From contig NZ_CDWI01000014.1 of the NCBI RefSeq assembly GCF_001049495.1, positions 1 through 64,000 of the forward strand: a stretch of DNA of 64,000 bases, written 5' to 3'. Positions within the stretch are counted from its first letter, which is position 1; every line of letters starts with the position of its first letter. The DNA comes from Microbacterium sp. 3J1. GTDB taxonomy: Bacteria; Actinomycetota; Actinomycetes; Actinomycetales; Microbacteriaceae. The translations under genes and the position numbers were made by a program. Below the pieces are notes generated by a model that did not search any database, had not been told where the DNA came from, and was given only the letters and a program-made list of their open reading frames with translations. Positions 10,485-17,832 of the stretch are shown one piece after another.

Positions 10485-10862
10485 GCGCGCAGCGATCTGG
10501 GCGAGGAACTCACGGGCCGCATCCTCAGACACCACGTATCCGAGTTCCGCCGCCTTCGCCACGAGTGTCGACGCCGTCTCGTCGGTGGGCTGCGGGTCGG
10601 CCGGGTCGAGGCCGATGACACGAAGGGCCTCGTCACGCTGCTCCGGACCTGCACTCTCCCAGACGTCGCTCATGACCTGCACCTGCTCGACGGCGACCGC
10701 GGCGGGATCGTCGGCGGCAGGCGACACGGCCGCCGCGGGCGGAGGGGTCTGCGGGGCCGACTCCGAGGGGGCCGGCGTCGGCGTCGGCGTCGGGGCGCTG
10801 CACCCGGCCAGCGCCAGGGCCAGCAGGGTGCCTCCGAGGGCCGTTCGCAGTCTCGAGCTCAT
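10482..10862 (-). CDS. small secreted lipoprotein of unknown function, 126 aa
   Basis: The N-terminus is a lipoprotein signal: MSSRLR, a hydrophobic stretch, then the lipobox LALAGC with Cys at residue 21. A Pro/Thr/Ala/Ser-rich linker (residues 22-60) precedes a small acidic helical domain. No catalytic motif is seen. The ATG at 10862 puts the lipobox at a normal distance. A GTG one codon upstream (10865) sits seven bases behind a TAGGCT -10-like element and could also be used, in a nearly leaderless transcript. The gene reads toward the giant repeat gene 180 bp away, so the two could be expressed together, but a separate promoter is equally possible. Confidence 0.75.
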   Translation of the reverse strand: MSSRLRTALGGTLLALALAGCSAPTPTPTPAPSESAPQTPPPAAAVSPAADDPAAVAVEQVQVMSDVWESAGPEQRDEALRVIGLDPADPQPTDETASTLVAKAAELGYVVSEDAAREFLAQIAAR

Positions 10863-10973
10863 CACGGACGCGAGCCTATCGACGCCTGCTGGGAGAAAGC
10901 CCGAGCAGGTCACGCCGCGGGACGGTCGTGCTCGCGTCCTGCGGTCCGGATGCCCGCGATGTCGAGACGCACG

Positions 10974-11002
10974 AAAAAACCCCCGGTGAACCGGGGGTTT
11001 TG
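10974..11002 (-). terminator. intrinsic terminator of the minus-strand tRNA operon
   Basis: The stem ACCCCCGG/CCGGGGGT with a four-base loop is followed on the minus strand by a run of T. It lies just downstream of tRNA-Val(GAC), as expected for the end of the Gly-Cys-Val transcript. Confidence 0.85.
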
Positions 11003-11006
11003 TCTG

Positions 11007-11078
11007 TGCGCGATACTGGGATCGAACCAGTGACCTCTTCCGTGTCAGGGAAGCGCGCTACCGCTGCGCCAATCGCGC
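11007..11078 (-). tRNA. tRNA-Val (anticodon GAC)
   Basis: A full cloverleaf folds. The seven-pair acceptor stem GCGCGAT/ATCGCGC is perfect, the anticodon stem is CTTCC/GGAAG with loop CTGACAC, and the T loop is TTCGATC. No CCA is encoded. It is the last gene of the minus-strand tRNA run. Confidence 0.95.
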
Positions 11079-11103
11079 CCGTGTGGGCTATTCAGTTACA
11101 GAG

Positions 11104-11174
11104 AGGTGGCGACGGGATTCGAACCCGTGTAAACGGCTTTGCAGGCCGGTGCCTAGCCGCTCGGCCACGCCACC
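11104..11174 (-). tRNA. tRNA-Cys (anticodon GCA)
   Basis: The acceptor stem GGTGGCG/CGCCACC is perfect and the anticodon loop CTGCAAA gives GCA. The discriminator base is U, which is characteristic of tRNA-Cys. CCA is not encoded. Confidence 0.95.
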
Positions 11175-11227
11175 GTGTGGATTGACCCCACGTGCGGAAG
11201 GCCCTCCGAAGAAGGCCCCTGCACTTG

Positions 11228-11300
11228 AGCGGATGACGAGACTCGAACTCGCGACCCCAACCTTGGCAAGGTTGTGCGCTACCAACTGCGCTACATCCGC
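11228..11300 (-). tRNA. tRNA-Gly (anticodon GCC)
   Basis: The acceptor stem GCGGATG/CATCCGC is perfect, the anticodon stem and loop AACCT-TGCCA-AGGTT expose GCC, and the T arm is canonical. It is the first gene of the minus-strand tRNA operon, about 28 bases behind the inferred start of transcription. Confidence 0.95.
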
Positions 11301-11334
11301 GTTGTCCCGGTTGACTGCCCCGAGCACTTGATAA

Positions 11335-11363
11335 ACATTAGCCGATGATCGGCGGCTCTCCAA
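11335..11363 (-). promoter_or_regulatory. sigma-A-type promoter of the Gly-Cys-Val tRNA operon
   Basis: On the minus strand TTGGAG (-35) and TAATGT (-10) are separated by exactly 17 bases. The predicted start lies about 28 bases before the mature tRNA-Gly 5' end. Confidence 0.6.
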
Positions 11364-11452
11364 ACCGGAACCGAATCTCGCGCGTGTCCGTGCCGCTGGT
11401 CATCGGCTCGTCCAGGCGTCGGGTAGTATCGGTTGACGTACCCCACGGGTAT

Positions 11453-11525
11453 GGGCGATTGGCGCAGTTGGTAGCGCGCTTCCTTCACACGGAAGAGGTC
11501 ATCGGTTCGAGTCCGGTATCGCCCA
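11453..11525 (+). tRNA. tRNA-Val (anticodon CAC)
   Basis: The acceptor stem GGGCGAT/ATCGCCC is perfect. The anticodon stem CTTCC/GGAAG carries loop TTCACAC, so the anticodon is CAC. It is closely related to tRNA-Val(GAC) 0.4 kb away on the other strand. A TAGTAT -10-like element lies at 11424-11429 with no good -35. Confidence 0.95.
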
Positions 11526-11533
11526 CCGATGAC

Positions 11534-11569
11534 AACCCCGCCTGGCTGAGCCGGCGGGGTTCTCCTTTT
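11534..11569 (+). terminator. intrinsic terminator after tRNA-Val(CAC)
   Basis: The nine-pair stem AACCCCGCC/GGCGGGGTT with a ten-base loop is followed by TCTCCTTTT on the plus strand, just 9 bases after the tRNA. Confidence 0.85.
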
Positions 11570-11727
11570 GTCCGGCACCCGCAGCACGCGAGCCAGGTCC
11601 GCGCGTGCGCGCATCTCCAGAAGCCATGTGCGCCTGCGAAGGCAGGATGCGGCGAATCCGGACTCGTGAAGCGCGATCCGACGCGCGAGGCGATCGCGCG
11701 TGCCCGGTGAGGCAGAGGGCAGCGTCT

Positions 11728-12174
11728 GTGACCCCGACTATCGTTCTGCGGGTGAAGAGCACTCCCCTCCCCGGCCCGTGCGGCTGCTGCGGTCGCGTCC
11801 GAGGCGTCCGCGTCGGCACGGCCCTGCTCTGCGACTGGTGCGGGTGGCGTTACGGAGACGTCCCCGACGACGATCTCGCACGTCCGGTGATCGAGGTCGT
11901 CTACTACATCCGCTACGACCGTCGCGTGAAGATCGGAACGAGCAGGCGCCCCCGGCAGCGCCTGTCGAGCATCCGGCATGAGGAGCTGCTGGCGTTCGAG
12001 CGGGGCGGCAGAGACGTCGAGCAGGCTCGGCACCGGGAGTTCGCCGCTATCCGCGAGGGGGGCGAGTGGTTCACGCTGACGACGGAGCTGCGGGCGCACA
12101 TCGCTTCGCTGCAGAGGGTGTCCGACCCATGGCAGCTGCACGCCCGGTGGACCGCCGAGGCCCTGCGCGGCTGA
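11728..12174 (+). CDS. zinc-ribbon plus GIY-YIG-like (T5orf172/MUG113-type) protein, 148 aa
   Basis: Residues about 15-40 hold Cys pairs (GPCGCCG and LLCDWCGW), which look like a small zinc ribbon. Residues about 60-130 match the T5orf172/MUG113 branch of the GIY-YIG fold: YYIRYDRRVKIGTSRRP, then R-LSSIRHEE, an acidic/His helix (EQARHREFAAI) and GEWFTL. This family is nuclease-related, but no function is assigned to small solitary members. I chose the GTG at 11728 because the frame upstream reads as non-coding Arg-rich sequence. GTG at 11752 is an alternative. It stands alone between the tRNA cluster and a convergent membrane gene. Confidence 0.7.
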   Translation: MTPTIVLRVKSTPLPGPCGCCGRVRGVRVGTALLCDWCGWRYGDVPDDDLARPVIEVVYYIRYDRRVKIGTSRRPRQRLSSIRHEELLAFERGGRDVEQARHREFAAIREGGEWFTLTTELRAHIASLQRVSDPWQLHARWTAEALRG

Positions 12175-12190
12175 CCGCGGGTGCGCAGAA

Positions 12191-12230
12191 CTGAGGCCCC
12201 GCACGGGACCGATACCGTGCGGGGCCTCAG
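12191..12230. terminator. bidirectional hairpin between convergent genes
   Basis: A perfect 16-bp stem, CTGAGGCCCCGCACGG paired with its complement over an eight-base loop, lies in the 62-bp gap between the GIY-YIG-like gene and the SPW gene. Neither side has a long T run. Confidence 0.75.
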
Positions 12231-12236
12231 GGTCTA

Positions 12237-12620
12237 TCAGGCGCGGGCCGTGGCCTTGACCGACGCGGGCTGCGGCTGCGAGAACAGCACCACGATGATC
12301 ACAGCGACACCCACGACGACGTGGGGCACCCAGACGTTCGGCGCCTCGGTGGAGAAGCCGAAGATCCACGGCGACAGCGCCAGGAACAGGCTGGCGACGA
12401 TGTCGAAGACGAGGTGGACGGGCATCGGGATGAACCCGAAGGGGCCCCACTCGTACTTCGTGAACAGGCTGTAGACGATGAGGCCCACGCCGAGCACGAT
12501 CGGGATGATGACGGCAGGGCCGCCGACGCCGGCGAAGCCGAACAGCCACGGCGCGACGATCAGTGCCGCTCCGACGACGTAGTCGAGAATTCCGTGGACC
12601 TTGGTGGGGATGAAGCGCAT
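12237..12620 (-). CDS. SPW-repeat integral membrane protein, 127 aa
   Basis: Four hydrophobic segments fill the protein. Two copies of the SPW-family signature are visible: VAPWLFGF near residue 25 and LSPWIFGF near residue 82. Each follows an HxxxD helix (KVHGILDYV and PVHLVFDIV), so the protein is an internal duplication. The family (PF03779) is membrane-bound and has no established function. A strong ribosome site AAGGAGGA stands five bases before the ATG. The gene is monocistronic and ends at the hairpin at 12191-12230. Confidence 0.85.
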   Translation of the reverse strand: MRFIPTKVHGILDYVVGAALIVAPWLFGFAGVGGPAVIIPIVLGVGLIVYSLFTKYEWGPFGFIPMPVHLVFDIVASLFLALSPWIFGFSTEAPNVWVPHVVVGVAVIIVVLFSQPQPASVKATARA

Positions 12621-12707
12621 GATTCCTCCTTGGTGGCGTCGCCGCTGTCGTGCGACTCACAGATGGTTCGCAGCAGTCAGCGAAACGGATTGGGGGCGTC
12701 CGGCTCC

Positions 12708-12713
12708 TAGGCT
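12708..12713 (+). promoter_or_regulatory. -10 element TAGGCT of a leaderless promoter
   Basis: TAGGCT is followed by exactly six bases and then the ATG of the Pr6Pr gene, so transcription should begin at the start codon. No ribosome site is present. Confidence 0.6.
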
Positions 12714-12719
12714 GATCGG

Positions 12720-13373
12720 ATGCCGTCAGCAGCCGTGCTTCGTCGAATCGCCGTGGGACGACTCGTCGTCGCCGCATCCGTTCTCGTCGTCCTCGGTGTC
12801 GCCTATGTGCTCGGGATACCGGCTGAGGGCGCGAGTCCCTTCGACTACTTCGGGTACTTCACGAATCTGACGTGTCTGCTCGCCGCACTCGTCCTGGCGG
12901 TCACCGCCGCGCTCATCCTGTACGAGCGACCCGTCCCGCGCCGACTCGTCGACGCCCGTGCCGTCGTGGTGTCCTGCATCATCATCGTGGGCCTCGTGTA
13001 CAACGTGCTCGTGCCCGGGACGGGCAGCGCGCCCCCATGGGTCGGCGTCACGCTCCACGTCGTGTTCCCCGCCGCTCTGGTCGTCGACTGGCTGCTCGTC
13101 GGCGACCGGCCTCCCCTGCCGTGGTCGCGCCTCTGGATCGTGCTCCCGTACCCGCTGCTCTGGCTCATCGTCGTGCTGATCAGAGGCGTGACAGACGGGT
13201 GGGTGCCGTATGGATTCCTGCTTCCGGAACGCGGCGCCGCATCCCTGCTGATGCACACCGCGGGTCTCCTCGCAGCACTCCTGGCCGCCGGCGCCGCCGT
13301 CTGGGCGCTCAGCCGGATCCCCGGCGCGGTGCGGTCACCGGGCAGTGATCGTCAGGCTGTGCCCCAGCCGTAG
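12720..13373 (+). CDS. Pr6Pr family membrane protein, 217 aa
   Basis: Six to seven membrane segments span the protein. After the first comes FDYFGYFTNLTCL, and later H(V)VFPAALVVDW and a PYPLLWL-VLIRG-YGF run. These are the signature stretches of the Pr6Pr family, also seen in F420-associated membrane proteins of actinobacteria. Function is not established. The ATG fits a leaderless transcript. The last 22 bases overlap the 3' end of the convergent PemK-like gene. Confidence 0.75.
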   Translation: MPSAAVLRRIAVGRLVVAASVLVVLGVAYVLGIPAEGASPFDYFGYFTNLTCLLAALVLAVTAALILYERPVPRRLVDARAVVVSCIIIVGLVYNVLVPGTGSAPPWVGVTLHVVFPAALVVDWLLVGDRPPLPWSRLWIVLPYPLLWLIVVLIRGVTDGWVPYGFLLPERGAASLLMHTAGLLAALLAAGAAVWALSRIPGAVRSPGSDRQAVPQP

Positions 13374-13918
13374 CGTCGGGCGAGTGCCGACGCGATTCGT
13401 CCGTAGCGCGTCCGATCCAGCACGGCGGCCTCCCGACGAAGCCCGGTCTCATGCACGCTGTAGAGCTGCTCGATGTCCACCCAGGACTCGCGCCCCTGCG
13501 AATCCCACGCGCCGGAGCCGATGGACAGGTAGTCCCGTTCTCCGTCGTGCGCTCTGCTGGTCATCCGCACGGCGAACACGCGATCCGACGAGTGCCTGCC
13601 GATCACGAGCACCGGACGGTCCTTTCCGCGGCCATCGTTCTCCTCGTACGGCACCCAGGTCCAGACGATCTCGCCCGCGTCCGGGGCACCGTCGCGGTCC
13701 GGCGCATAGCCGATCCGCAGGTCGTCGATCCTCGAGGGGTCCACGCGCACTGTGGCGGTGCCGTTCGCGCCCCCCGACTCGGGTGCGCGGGATGCTGCAG
13801 TCGGGCGCAGACGCGAGACCGGGCGTCTCGGACTCTGTGTCCGAGACGCCCGGTCTGATCCGAATGCGTTGCGCAGGATCTCCGCGAGTGCCGTCAGGAT
13901 GCCGTTCGTGTTGCTCAC
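13352..13918 (-). CDS. PemK/MazF-like protein without an antitoxin gene, 188 aa
   Basis: Residues 1 to about 60 form a basic, low-complexity extension. The rest follows the PemK/MazF fold: GEIVWTWVPYEE, GKDRPVLVIGR, VRMTSRAHDGERDYLSI, WVDIEQLYSV and a helical C-terminus. MazF-type proteins are mRNA-cleaving toxins, but this copy has no small antitoxin partner: upstream is amt and downstream is a convergent gene. A housekeeping or toxin-derived role is more likely than an active toxin-antitoxin system. The GTG start at 13918 sits six bases after a TAGGGT -10 element. An 18-bp perfect inverted repeat lies inside the extension. Confidence 0.72.
   Translation of the reverse strand: MSNTNGILTALAEILRNAFGSDRASRTQSPRRPVSRLRPTAASRAPESGGANGTATVRVDPSRIDDLRIGYAPDRDGAPDAGEIVWTWVPYEENDGRGKDRPVLVIGRHSSDRVFAVRMTSRAHDGERDYLSIGSGAWDSQGRESWVDIEQLYSVHETGLRREAAVLDRTRYGRIASALARRYGWGTA
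13816..13856. repeat. perfect 18-bp inverted repeat inside the PemK-like gene
   Basis: Arms AGACCGGGCGTCTCGGAC (13816-13833) and its exact complement (13839-13856) flank a five-base loop TCTGT. It lies in the codons for residues 21-35 of the PemK-like protein. It is not followed by a T run on either strand. Confidence 0.9.
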
Positions 13919-13924
13919 ACGGTC

Positions 13925-13930
13925 ACCCTA
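13925..13930 (-). promoter_or_regulatory. -10 element TAGGGT of a leaderless promoter
   Basis: On the minus strand TAGGGT, then GACCGT, then the GTG at 13918. There is no Shine-Dalgarno sequence. Confidence 0.55.
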
Positions 13931-13938
13931 ACCGCAGG

Positions 13939-15177
13939 TCACGCGTCCGCGAGTGCGTAACCCTCCTCGCCGTGGACGACCTGGTCGACACCGGCGATCT
14001 CGTCTTCGTTGGTGACGCGGAAGCCGATCGTCTTCTCGATCGCGAAGCCGATGATGAAGGCGACGACGAAGGAGTAGATCAGCACGCCGAGCGCTGCGAT
14101 CACCTGGACGGCGAGCTGGCGGGCGTCTCCGCCGACGAAGAGGCCGGTGCCGGTGGCGAAGAATCCGAGGTAGACGGTGCCGATGAGACCGCCGACGAGG
14201 TGGATGCCGACCACGTCGAGCGAGTCGTCGAAGCCGAGGCGGAACTTCAGCTCGACGGCCAGGGCGCAGACGATACCCGCGACGGCTCCGAGCAGGAGGG
14301 ACCAGCCGGGCGTCAGGTTGGCGCAGGCCGGCGTGATCGCGACCAGACCGGCGACGGCACCCGATGCGGCACCGACGGAGGTGGGCTTGCCGTCCTTGAT
14401 CTTCTCGATGAGGATCCAGCCGAGGATCGCAGCGGCCGTTGCGCCGAGGGTGTTGAGGCCGATGAGCCCGACACCGCCCATGTCCTCCGCGAGCCACTCG
14501 GCACCGGCGTTGAAGCCGAACCAGCCGAACCACAGCAGCGCAGCGCCGAGGAGGGTGAGCGGCACGTTGTGCGGCTTCAGGATGCCCTTCTGGAAGCCGA
14601 TCCGCTTGCCGAGGACGATCGCGAGGGCGAGGGCCGCAGCACCCGCGTTGATGTGCACCGCGGTGCCACCGGCGTAGTCGATGACGCCGATGCCGCTGTC
14701 CTCGCCGAAGAGCGTGGTGCCGAGGTTCATGATCCATCCGCCGCCCCAGACCCATGCGGCGACCGGGAAGTAGCCGACGGTCGCGAAGACGCCGGCGAAG
14801 ATGAGCCAGCTGCCGAACTTCGCGCGGTCGGCGATGGCGCCGGAGATGAGCGCGACCGTGATGATCGCGAACGTCGCGCCGTAGGCCACGCCGAGCAGGG
14901 CGACGTTCGAGCCCTCACCCGAGGCGAGGCTGGAGAGGCCGATGTCGGCGAACGGGTTGCCGGCGAAAGCGGTCGGGCTGTCGACGGCGCTCATCGAGAA
15001 TCCGAAGAGGATCCAGAGCACGGCCACGAGTCCGATCGAGCCGAAGCTCATCATCATCATGCTGACGACGCTCTTGGCCTTCACCAGACCGCCGTAGAAG
15101 AAGGCGACGCCGGGCGTCATGAGCAGGACGAGGGCGGTCGCGGTGATCGCCCAGGAGATGTTGCCTGGAGAATCCAT
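13939..15177 (-). CDS. amt: ammonium transporter Amt, 412 aa
   Basis: This is an inner-membrane ammonium channel with eleven predicted membrane segments. The twin pore histidines are H175 (GGTAVHINAG) and H326 (VVGIHLVGG), and the FGWFGFNAG segment is also present. The C-terminal tail carries GFR, then GVDQVVHGEEGYAL, the conserved motif that contacts PII proteins. The length is normal for the family. The ATG at 15177 has GTGAGG eight bases upstream. No glnK or glnD follows, unlike the amt-glnK-glnD order common in actinobacteria, so amt is solitary here. GlnR-like half-sites lie upstream. Confidence 0.96.
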   Translation of the reverse strand: MDSPGNISWAITATALVLLMTPGVAFFYGGLVKAKSVVSMMMMSFGSIGLVAVLWILFGFSMSAVDSPTAFAGNPFADIGLSSLASGEGSNVALLGVAYGATFAIITVALISGAIADRAKFGSWLIFAGVFATVGYFPVAAWVWGGGWIMNLGTTLFGEDSGIGVIDYAGGTAVHINAGAAALALAIVLGKRIGFQKGILKPHNVPLTLLGAALLWFGWFGFNAGAEWLAEDMGGVGLIGLNTLGATAAAILGWILIEKIKDGKPTSVGAASGAVAGLVAITPACANLTPGWSLLLGAVAGIVCALAVELKFRLGFDDSLDVVGIHLVGGLIGTVYLGFFATGTGLFVGGDARQLAVQVIAALGVLIYSFVVAFIIGFAIEKTIGFRVTNEDEIAGVDQVVHGEEGYALADA

Positions 15178-15249
15178 AGTCAAACCTCACATTCGGGAAA
15201 CTGAGAGCTTCAGTGTGACGAGGCCCGATTTCCGGGATGCGTGAAGTTT

Positions 15250-15296
15250 GTTGCGATGACGTTACAGGCGCGCTCCGTGTGTGAACATCGCGTTAC
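15250..15296 (-). promoter_or_regulatory. candidate GlnR half-sites upstream of amt
   Basis: On the minus strand GTAAC-n6-GCAAC (15265 to 15250) fits the GlnR pattern gTnAC-n6-GaAAC. A second, weaker pair, GTAAC-n6-TTCAC, lies at 15296-15281. The better pair ends about 73 bases before the amt ATG. Confidence 0.45.
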
Positions 15297-16342
15297 GCGG
15301 CGCTGCGATCCGCGTGTGTAAGTGCATTGAGTCTGGAGATAGCCCGCAGGTACTTCTTGCGGTATCCCCCGCCGAGCATCTCCTCCGCGAACACCTGGTC
15401 GAGGCTCACACCGGTCGCGACGATGGGGATCTGCGCGTCGTACACGCGGTCCACGAACGCCACGAAGCGAAGCGCCTCCGACTGGTCGGTCAGGACGCGC
15501 ACGTCCTGCAGCCCCACGAGATCCAGGCCGGTGATCACACGCAGATAGCGCGAGGGATGAACGCGGGCCAGATGACGGATGACGTCGTCGAAGGAGTCAT
15601 CGGATGCCGTGCCGGCCGCCGCTCCCGCCTCGAGCGCCTGCGCGTACTCGTCGGCGGAGCTCACGACCGCGTGCCCGTCCAGGGCGCGCTGACGGAAGTC
15701 GACCCCGTCGATGCGGATCGTCTGGAAGCTGTCGGACATGGCGTGGATCTCGCGGAGGAAGTCCTGCGCGGCGAATCGCCCCTCGCCCAGCGCGTTCGGC
15801 GGTGTGTTCGACGTGGCGGCCAGTTTCGTCCCCGTGGGCACCAGCTCGCCCAGGAGCCGCGTCATGACCATGGTGTCGCCGGGATCGTCGAGCTCGAACT
15901 CGTCGATGCACAGCAGATCAGCGCCCTTGAGGAGGTCGACGGTGTTCTTGTACCCCAGGGCTCCGACGAGCGCCGTGTACTCGATGAAGGATCCGAAGTA
16001 CTTCCGGCGAGCGGGCATCGCGTGGTAGATCGACGCGAGCAGATGGGTCTTGCCCACGCCGAACCCACCGTCGAGGTAGACGCCCGGCTTGACCTCCGGC
16101 TCCTTCTTCGCGCGGCTGAAGAACCCTCCGCGCTTGGCCGGCGCCGCGCGTCCCGCGAAGCGGATCAGCGTGTCCTTCGCCTCCTCCTGCGACGGGTAGG
16201 CCGGATCGGCGCGGTAGCTGTCGAAGGTCGCGCCGTCGAACTGCGGCGGCGGGACGAGACTCGCGAGCATCTCGGGGCCGCTGACGGTCGGCTGGCGATC
16301 GGTGAGGTGCACGATGCCCGTGCGGGTGGGCGTGTCGGTCAT
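15293..16342 (-). CDS. zapE: ZapE/AFG1-type cell division ATPase, 349 aa
   Basis: This is a P-loop AAA-like ATPase with Walker A GGFGVGKTHLL, Walker B LLCIDEFEL, and a sensor-like segment AATSNTPPNALGEGRF typical of AFG1/ZapE. In proteobacteria ZapE acts at the Z-ring; in actinobacteria the role is inferred. The reading frame is open to 16471, but the upstream codons look untranslated. MTDTPTRTG at 16342, with AGGA eight bases before it, is the best start. It is divergent from the rhodanese gene. Confidence 0.88.
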   Translation of the reverse strand: MTDTPTRTGIVHLTDRQPTVSGPEMLASLVPPPQFDGATFDSYRADPAYPSQEEAKDTLIRFAGRAAPAKRGGFFSRAKKEPEVKPGVYLDGGFGVGKTHLLASIYHAMPARRKYFGSFIEYTALVGALGYKNTVDLLKGADLLCIDEFELDDPGDTMVMTRLLGELVPTGTKLAATSNTPPNALGEGRFAAQDFLREIHAMSDSFQTIRIDGVDFRQRALDGHAVVSSADEYAQALEAGAAAGTASDDSFDDVIRHLARVHPSRYLRVITGLDLVGLQDVRVLTDQSEALRFVAFVDRVYDAQIPIVATGVSLDQVFAEEMLGGGYRKKYLRAISRLNALTHADRSAA

Positions 16343-16488
16343 CACGGTCCTGAATCGGGTGGGCACCTGTGTCGAAGTCTTACGAATCGGGTGCAGGGCG
16401 CACGGCGTGGATCTATCGTCGAAGTGACGGCTCCACATTACGCCGTCGCTACCCGCACCTTCGCCGCTCACCGTCTGAGGAGATCCCT

Positions 16489-17382
16489 GTGGCCATCGAG
16501 TTCGACACCACCTCGTCCAAGTTCGCCGAGTACGCCGAGCCCGGGCGGCTCGTCACGACCGAGTGGCTCGCGGAGCGTCTCGGGACGCCGGGGCTCGCGG
16601 TGGTCGAATCCGACGAGGACGTGCTGCTGTACGAGACCGGCCACATCCCCGGGGCCGTCAAGGTCGACTGGCACACCGAGCTCAACGATCCCGTCGTGCG
16701 CGACTACGTCGACGGCGAGGGGTTCGCCAAGCTCCTCAGCGGCAAGGGGATCTCGCGCGACGACACCGTCGTCATCTACGGCGACAAGAACAACTGGTGG
16801 GCCGCGTACGCGCTGTGGGTATTCTCGCTCTTCGGCCATGAAGACGTCCGGCTCCTCGACGGCGGACGCGACCGCTGGATCGCTGAGGGCCGCGAGATCA
16901 CCCGCGAGGCGCCGCAGATCACCCCGACGGAGTACCCCGTCGTCGAGCGCGACGACGCCGCGATCCGCGCCTACAAGGAAGACGTCCTCGCGCACATCGG
17001 CAGCCCGCTGATCGATGTCCGCTCGCCCGAGGAGTACAGCGGTGAGCGCACGACGGCACCGGCGTACCCCGAAGAGGGCACGCTCCGCGCCGGCCACATC
17101 CCGACCGCTCAGAGCGTGCCGTGGGCGAAGGCGGTCGCCGAGGACGGCGGCTTCAGGTCACGCGCCGAGCTCGACGCCATCTACCGAGACGGGGCGGGAC
17201 TCGCCGACGGCGATGACGTCGTGGCCTACTGCCGCATCGGCGAGCGGTCGAGCCACACGTGGTTCGTCCTGAAGCACCTGCTGGGGTTCCAGAACGTCCG
17301 CAACTACGACGGCTCCTGGACCGAGTGGGGCAGCGCCGTCCGCGTGCCGATCGTCACCGGCTCGGAGCCCGGTTCGCTCTGA
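16489..17382 (+). CDS. sseA: thiosulfate sulfurtransferase (two-rhodanese SseA type), 297 aa
   Basis: There are two rhodanese domains. The N-terminal one (about 18-135) is inactive and has IYGDKNN where the cysteine would be. The C-terminal one (about 160-290) has catalytic Cys248 in [11 protein letters not shown], the loop typical of thiosulfate/3-mercaptopyruvate sulfurtransferases. The GTG at 16489 follows a good GAGGAGA site; upstream in-frame codons are not protein-like. The sufE-family gene starts 18 bases downstream, so the pair forms a sulfur-transfer operon. Confidence 0.92.
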   Translation: MAIEFDTTSSKFAEYAEPGRLVTTEWLAERLGTPGLAVVESDEDVLLYETGHIPGAVKVDWHTELNDPVVRDYVDGEGFAKLLSGKGISRDDTVVIYGDKNNWWAAYALWVFSLFGHEDVRLLDGGRDRWIAEGREITREAPQITPTEYPVVERDDAAIRAYKEDVLAHIGSPLIDVRSPEEYSGERTTAPAYPEEGTLRAGHIPTAQSVPWAKAVAEDGGFRSRAELDAIYRDGAGLADGDDVVAYCRIGERSSHTWFVLKHLLGFQNVRNYDGSWTEWGSAVRVPIVTGSEPGSL

Positions 17383-17400
17383 CGTGTGACAATGACAGGG

Positions 17401-17832
17401 ATGACCACCACGCACGTTCCTGACACCCTCGCCGAGATCCGCGACGGATTCCTGGAGACCCCTGAGGCCGACCGTCTGCTGCTCCTCCTGGAGTACTCCG
17501 ACGAACTGCCGGAGGTCTCCGAAGAGGTCGCGAACCATCCCGAGATGTGCGAGCGCGTCGCGGAGTGCCAGTCCCCCGTCTACATCTACGTCGAGGTGAA
17601 CGACGGTGTGGTGACGATGCACGCCACCGCTCCGCCTGAGGCTCCGACCACGCGCGGCTTCGCGAGCATCCTCGTTCAGGGCATCTCGGGCCTCACACCC
17701 GACGAGGTCCTCGCGATCCCGGACGACTACCCGCAGTCGATCGGCCTCACGAAGGCCGTGTCGCCGCTGCGCATCGGCGGCATGACAGGGATGCTCATGC
17801 GCGCCAAGAAGCAGGTCAGGCAGAAGCGCTGA
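17401..17832 (+). CDS. sufE: SufE family sulfur acceptor protein, 143 aa
   Basis: The SufE/NifU-N fold is clear: LLLLLEYSDELPEV, then VAECQSPVYI with the active-site Cys56, and a C-terminal GISGLTPDEVLAIP segment. SufE takes persulfide sulfur from a cysteine desulfurase for Fe-S assembly. No sufBCD or desulfurase is adjacent. Pairing with the rhodanese suggests thiosulfate- or cysteine-derived sulfur relay. In-frame GTG 17386 and ATG 17392 are alternative starts; the ribosome site is weak for all three. Its last 17 bases overlap the convergent hydrolase gene. Confidence 0.88.
   Translation: MTTTHVPDTLAEIRDGFLETPEADRLLLLLEYSDELPEVSEEVANHPEMCERVAECQSPVYIYVEVNDGVVTMHATAPPEAPTTRGFASILVQGISGLTPDEVLAIPDDYPQSIGLTKAVSPLRIGGMTGMLMRAKKQVRQKR

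Noticed and set aside
10302..11728. tRNA-anchored genomic island
   Set aside because: tRNA genes flank an accessory gene, but no integrase, direct repeat of a tRNA end or compositional break is visible.
13352..13918. Type II toxin-antitoxin system
   Set aside because: No small antitoxin gene lies on either side of the PemK-like gene.
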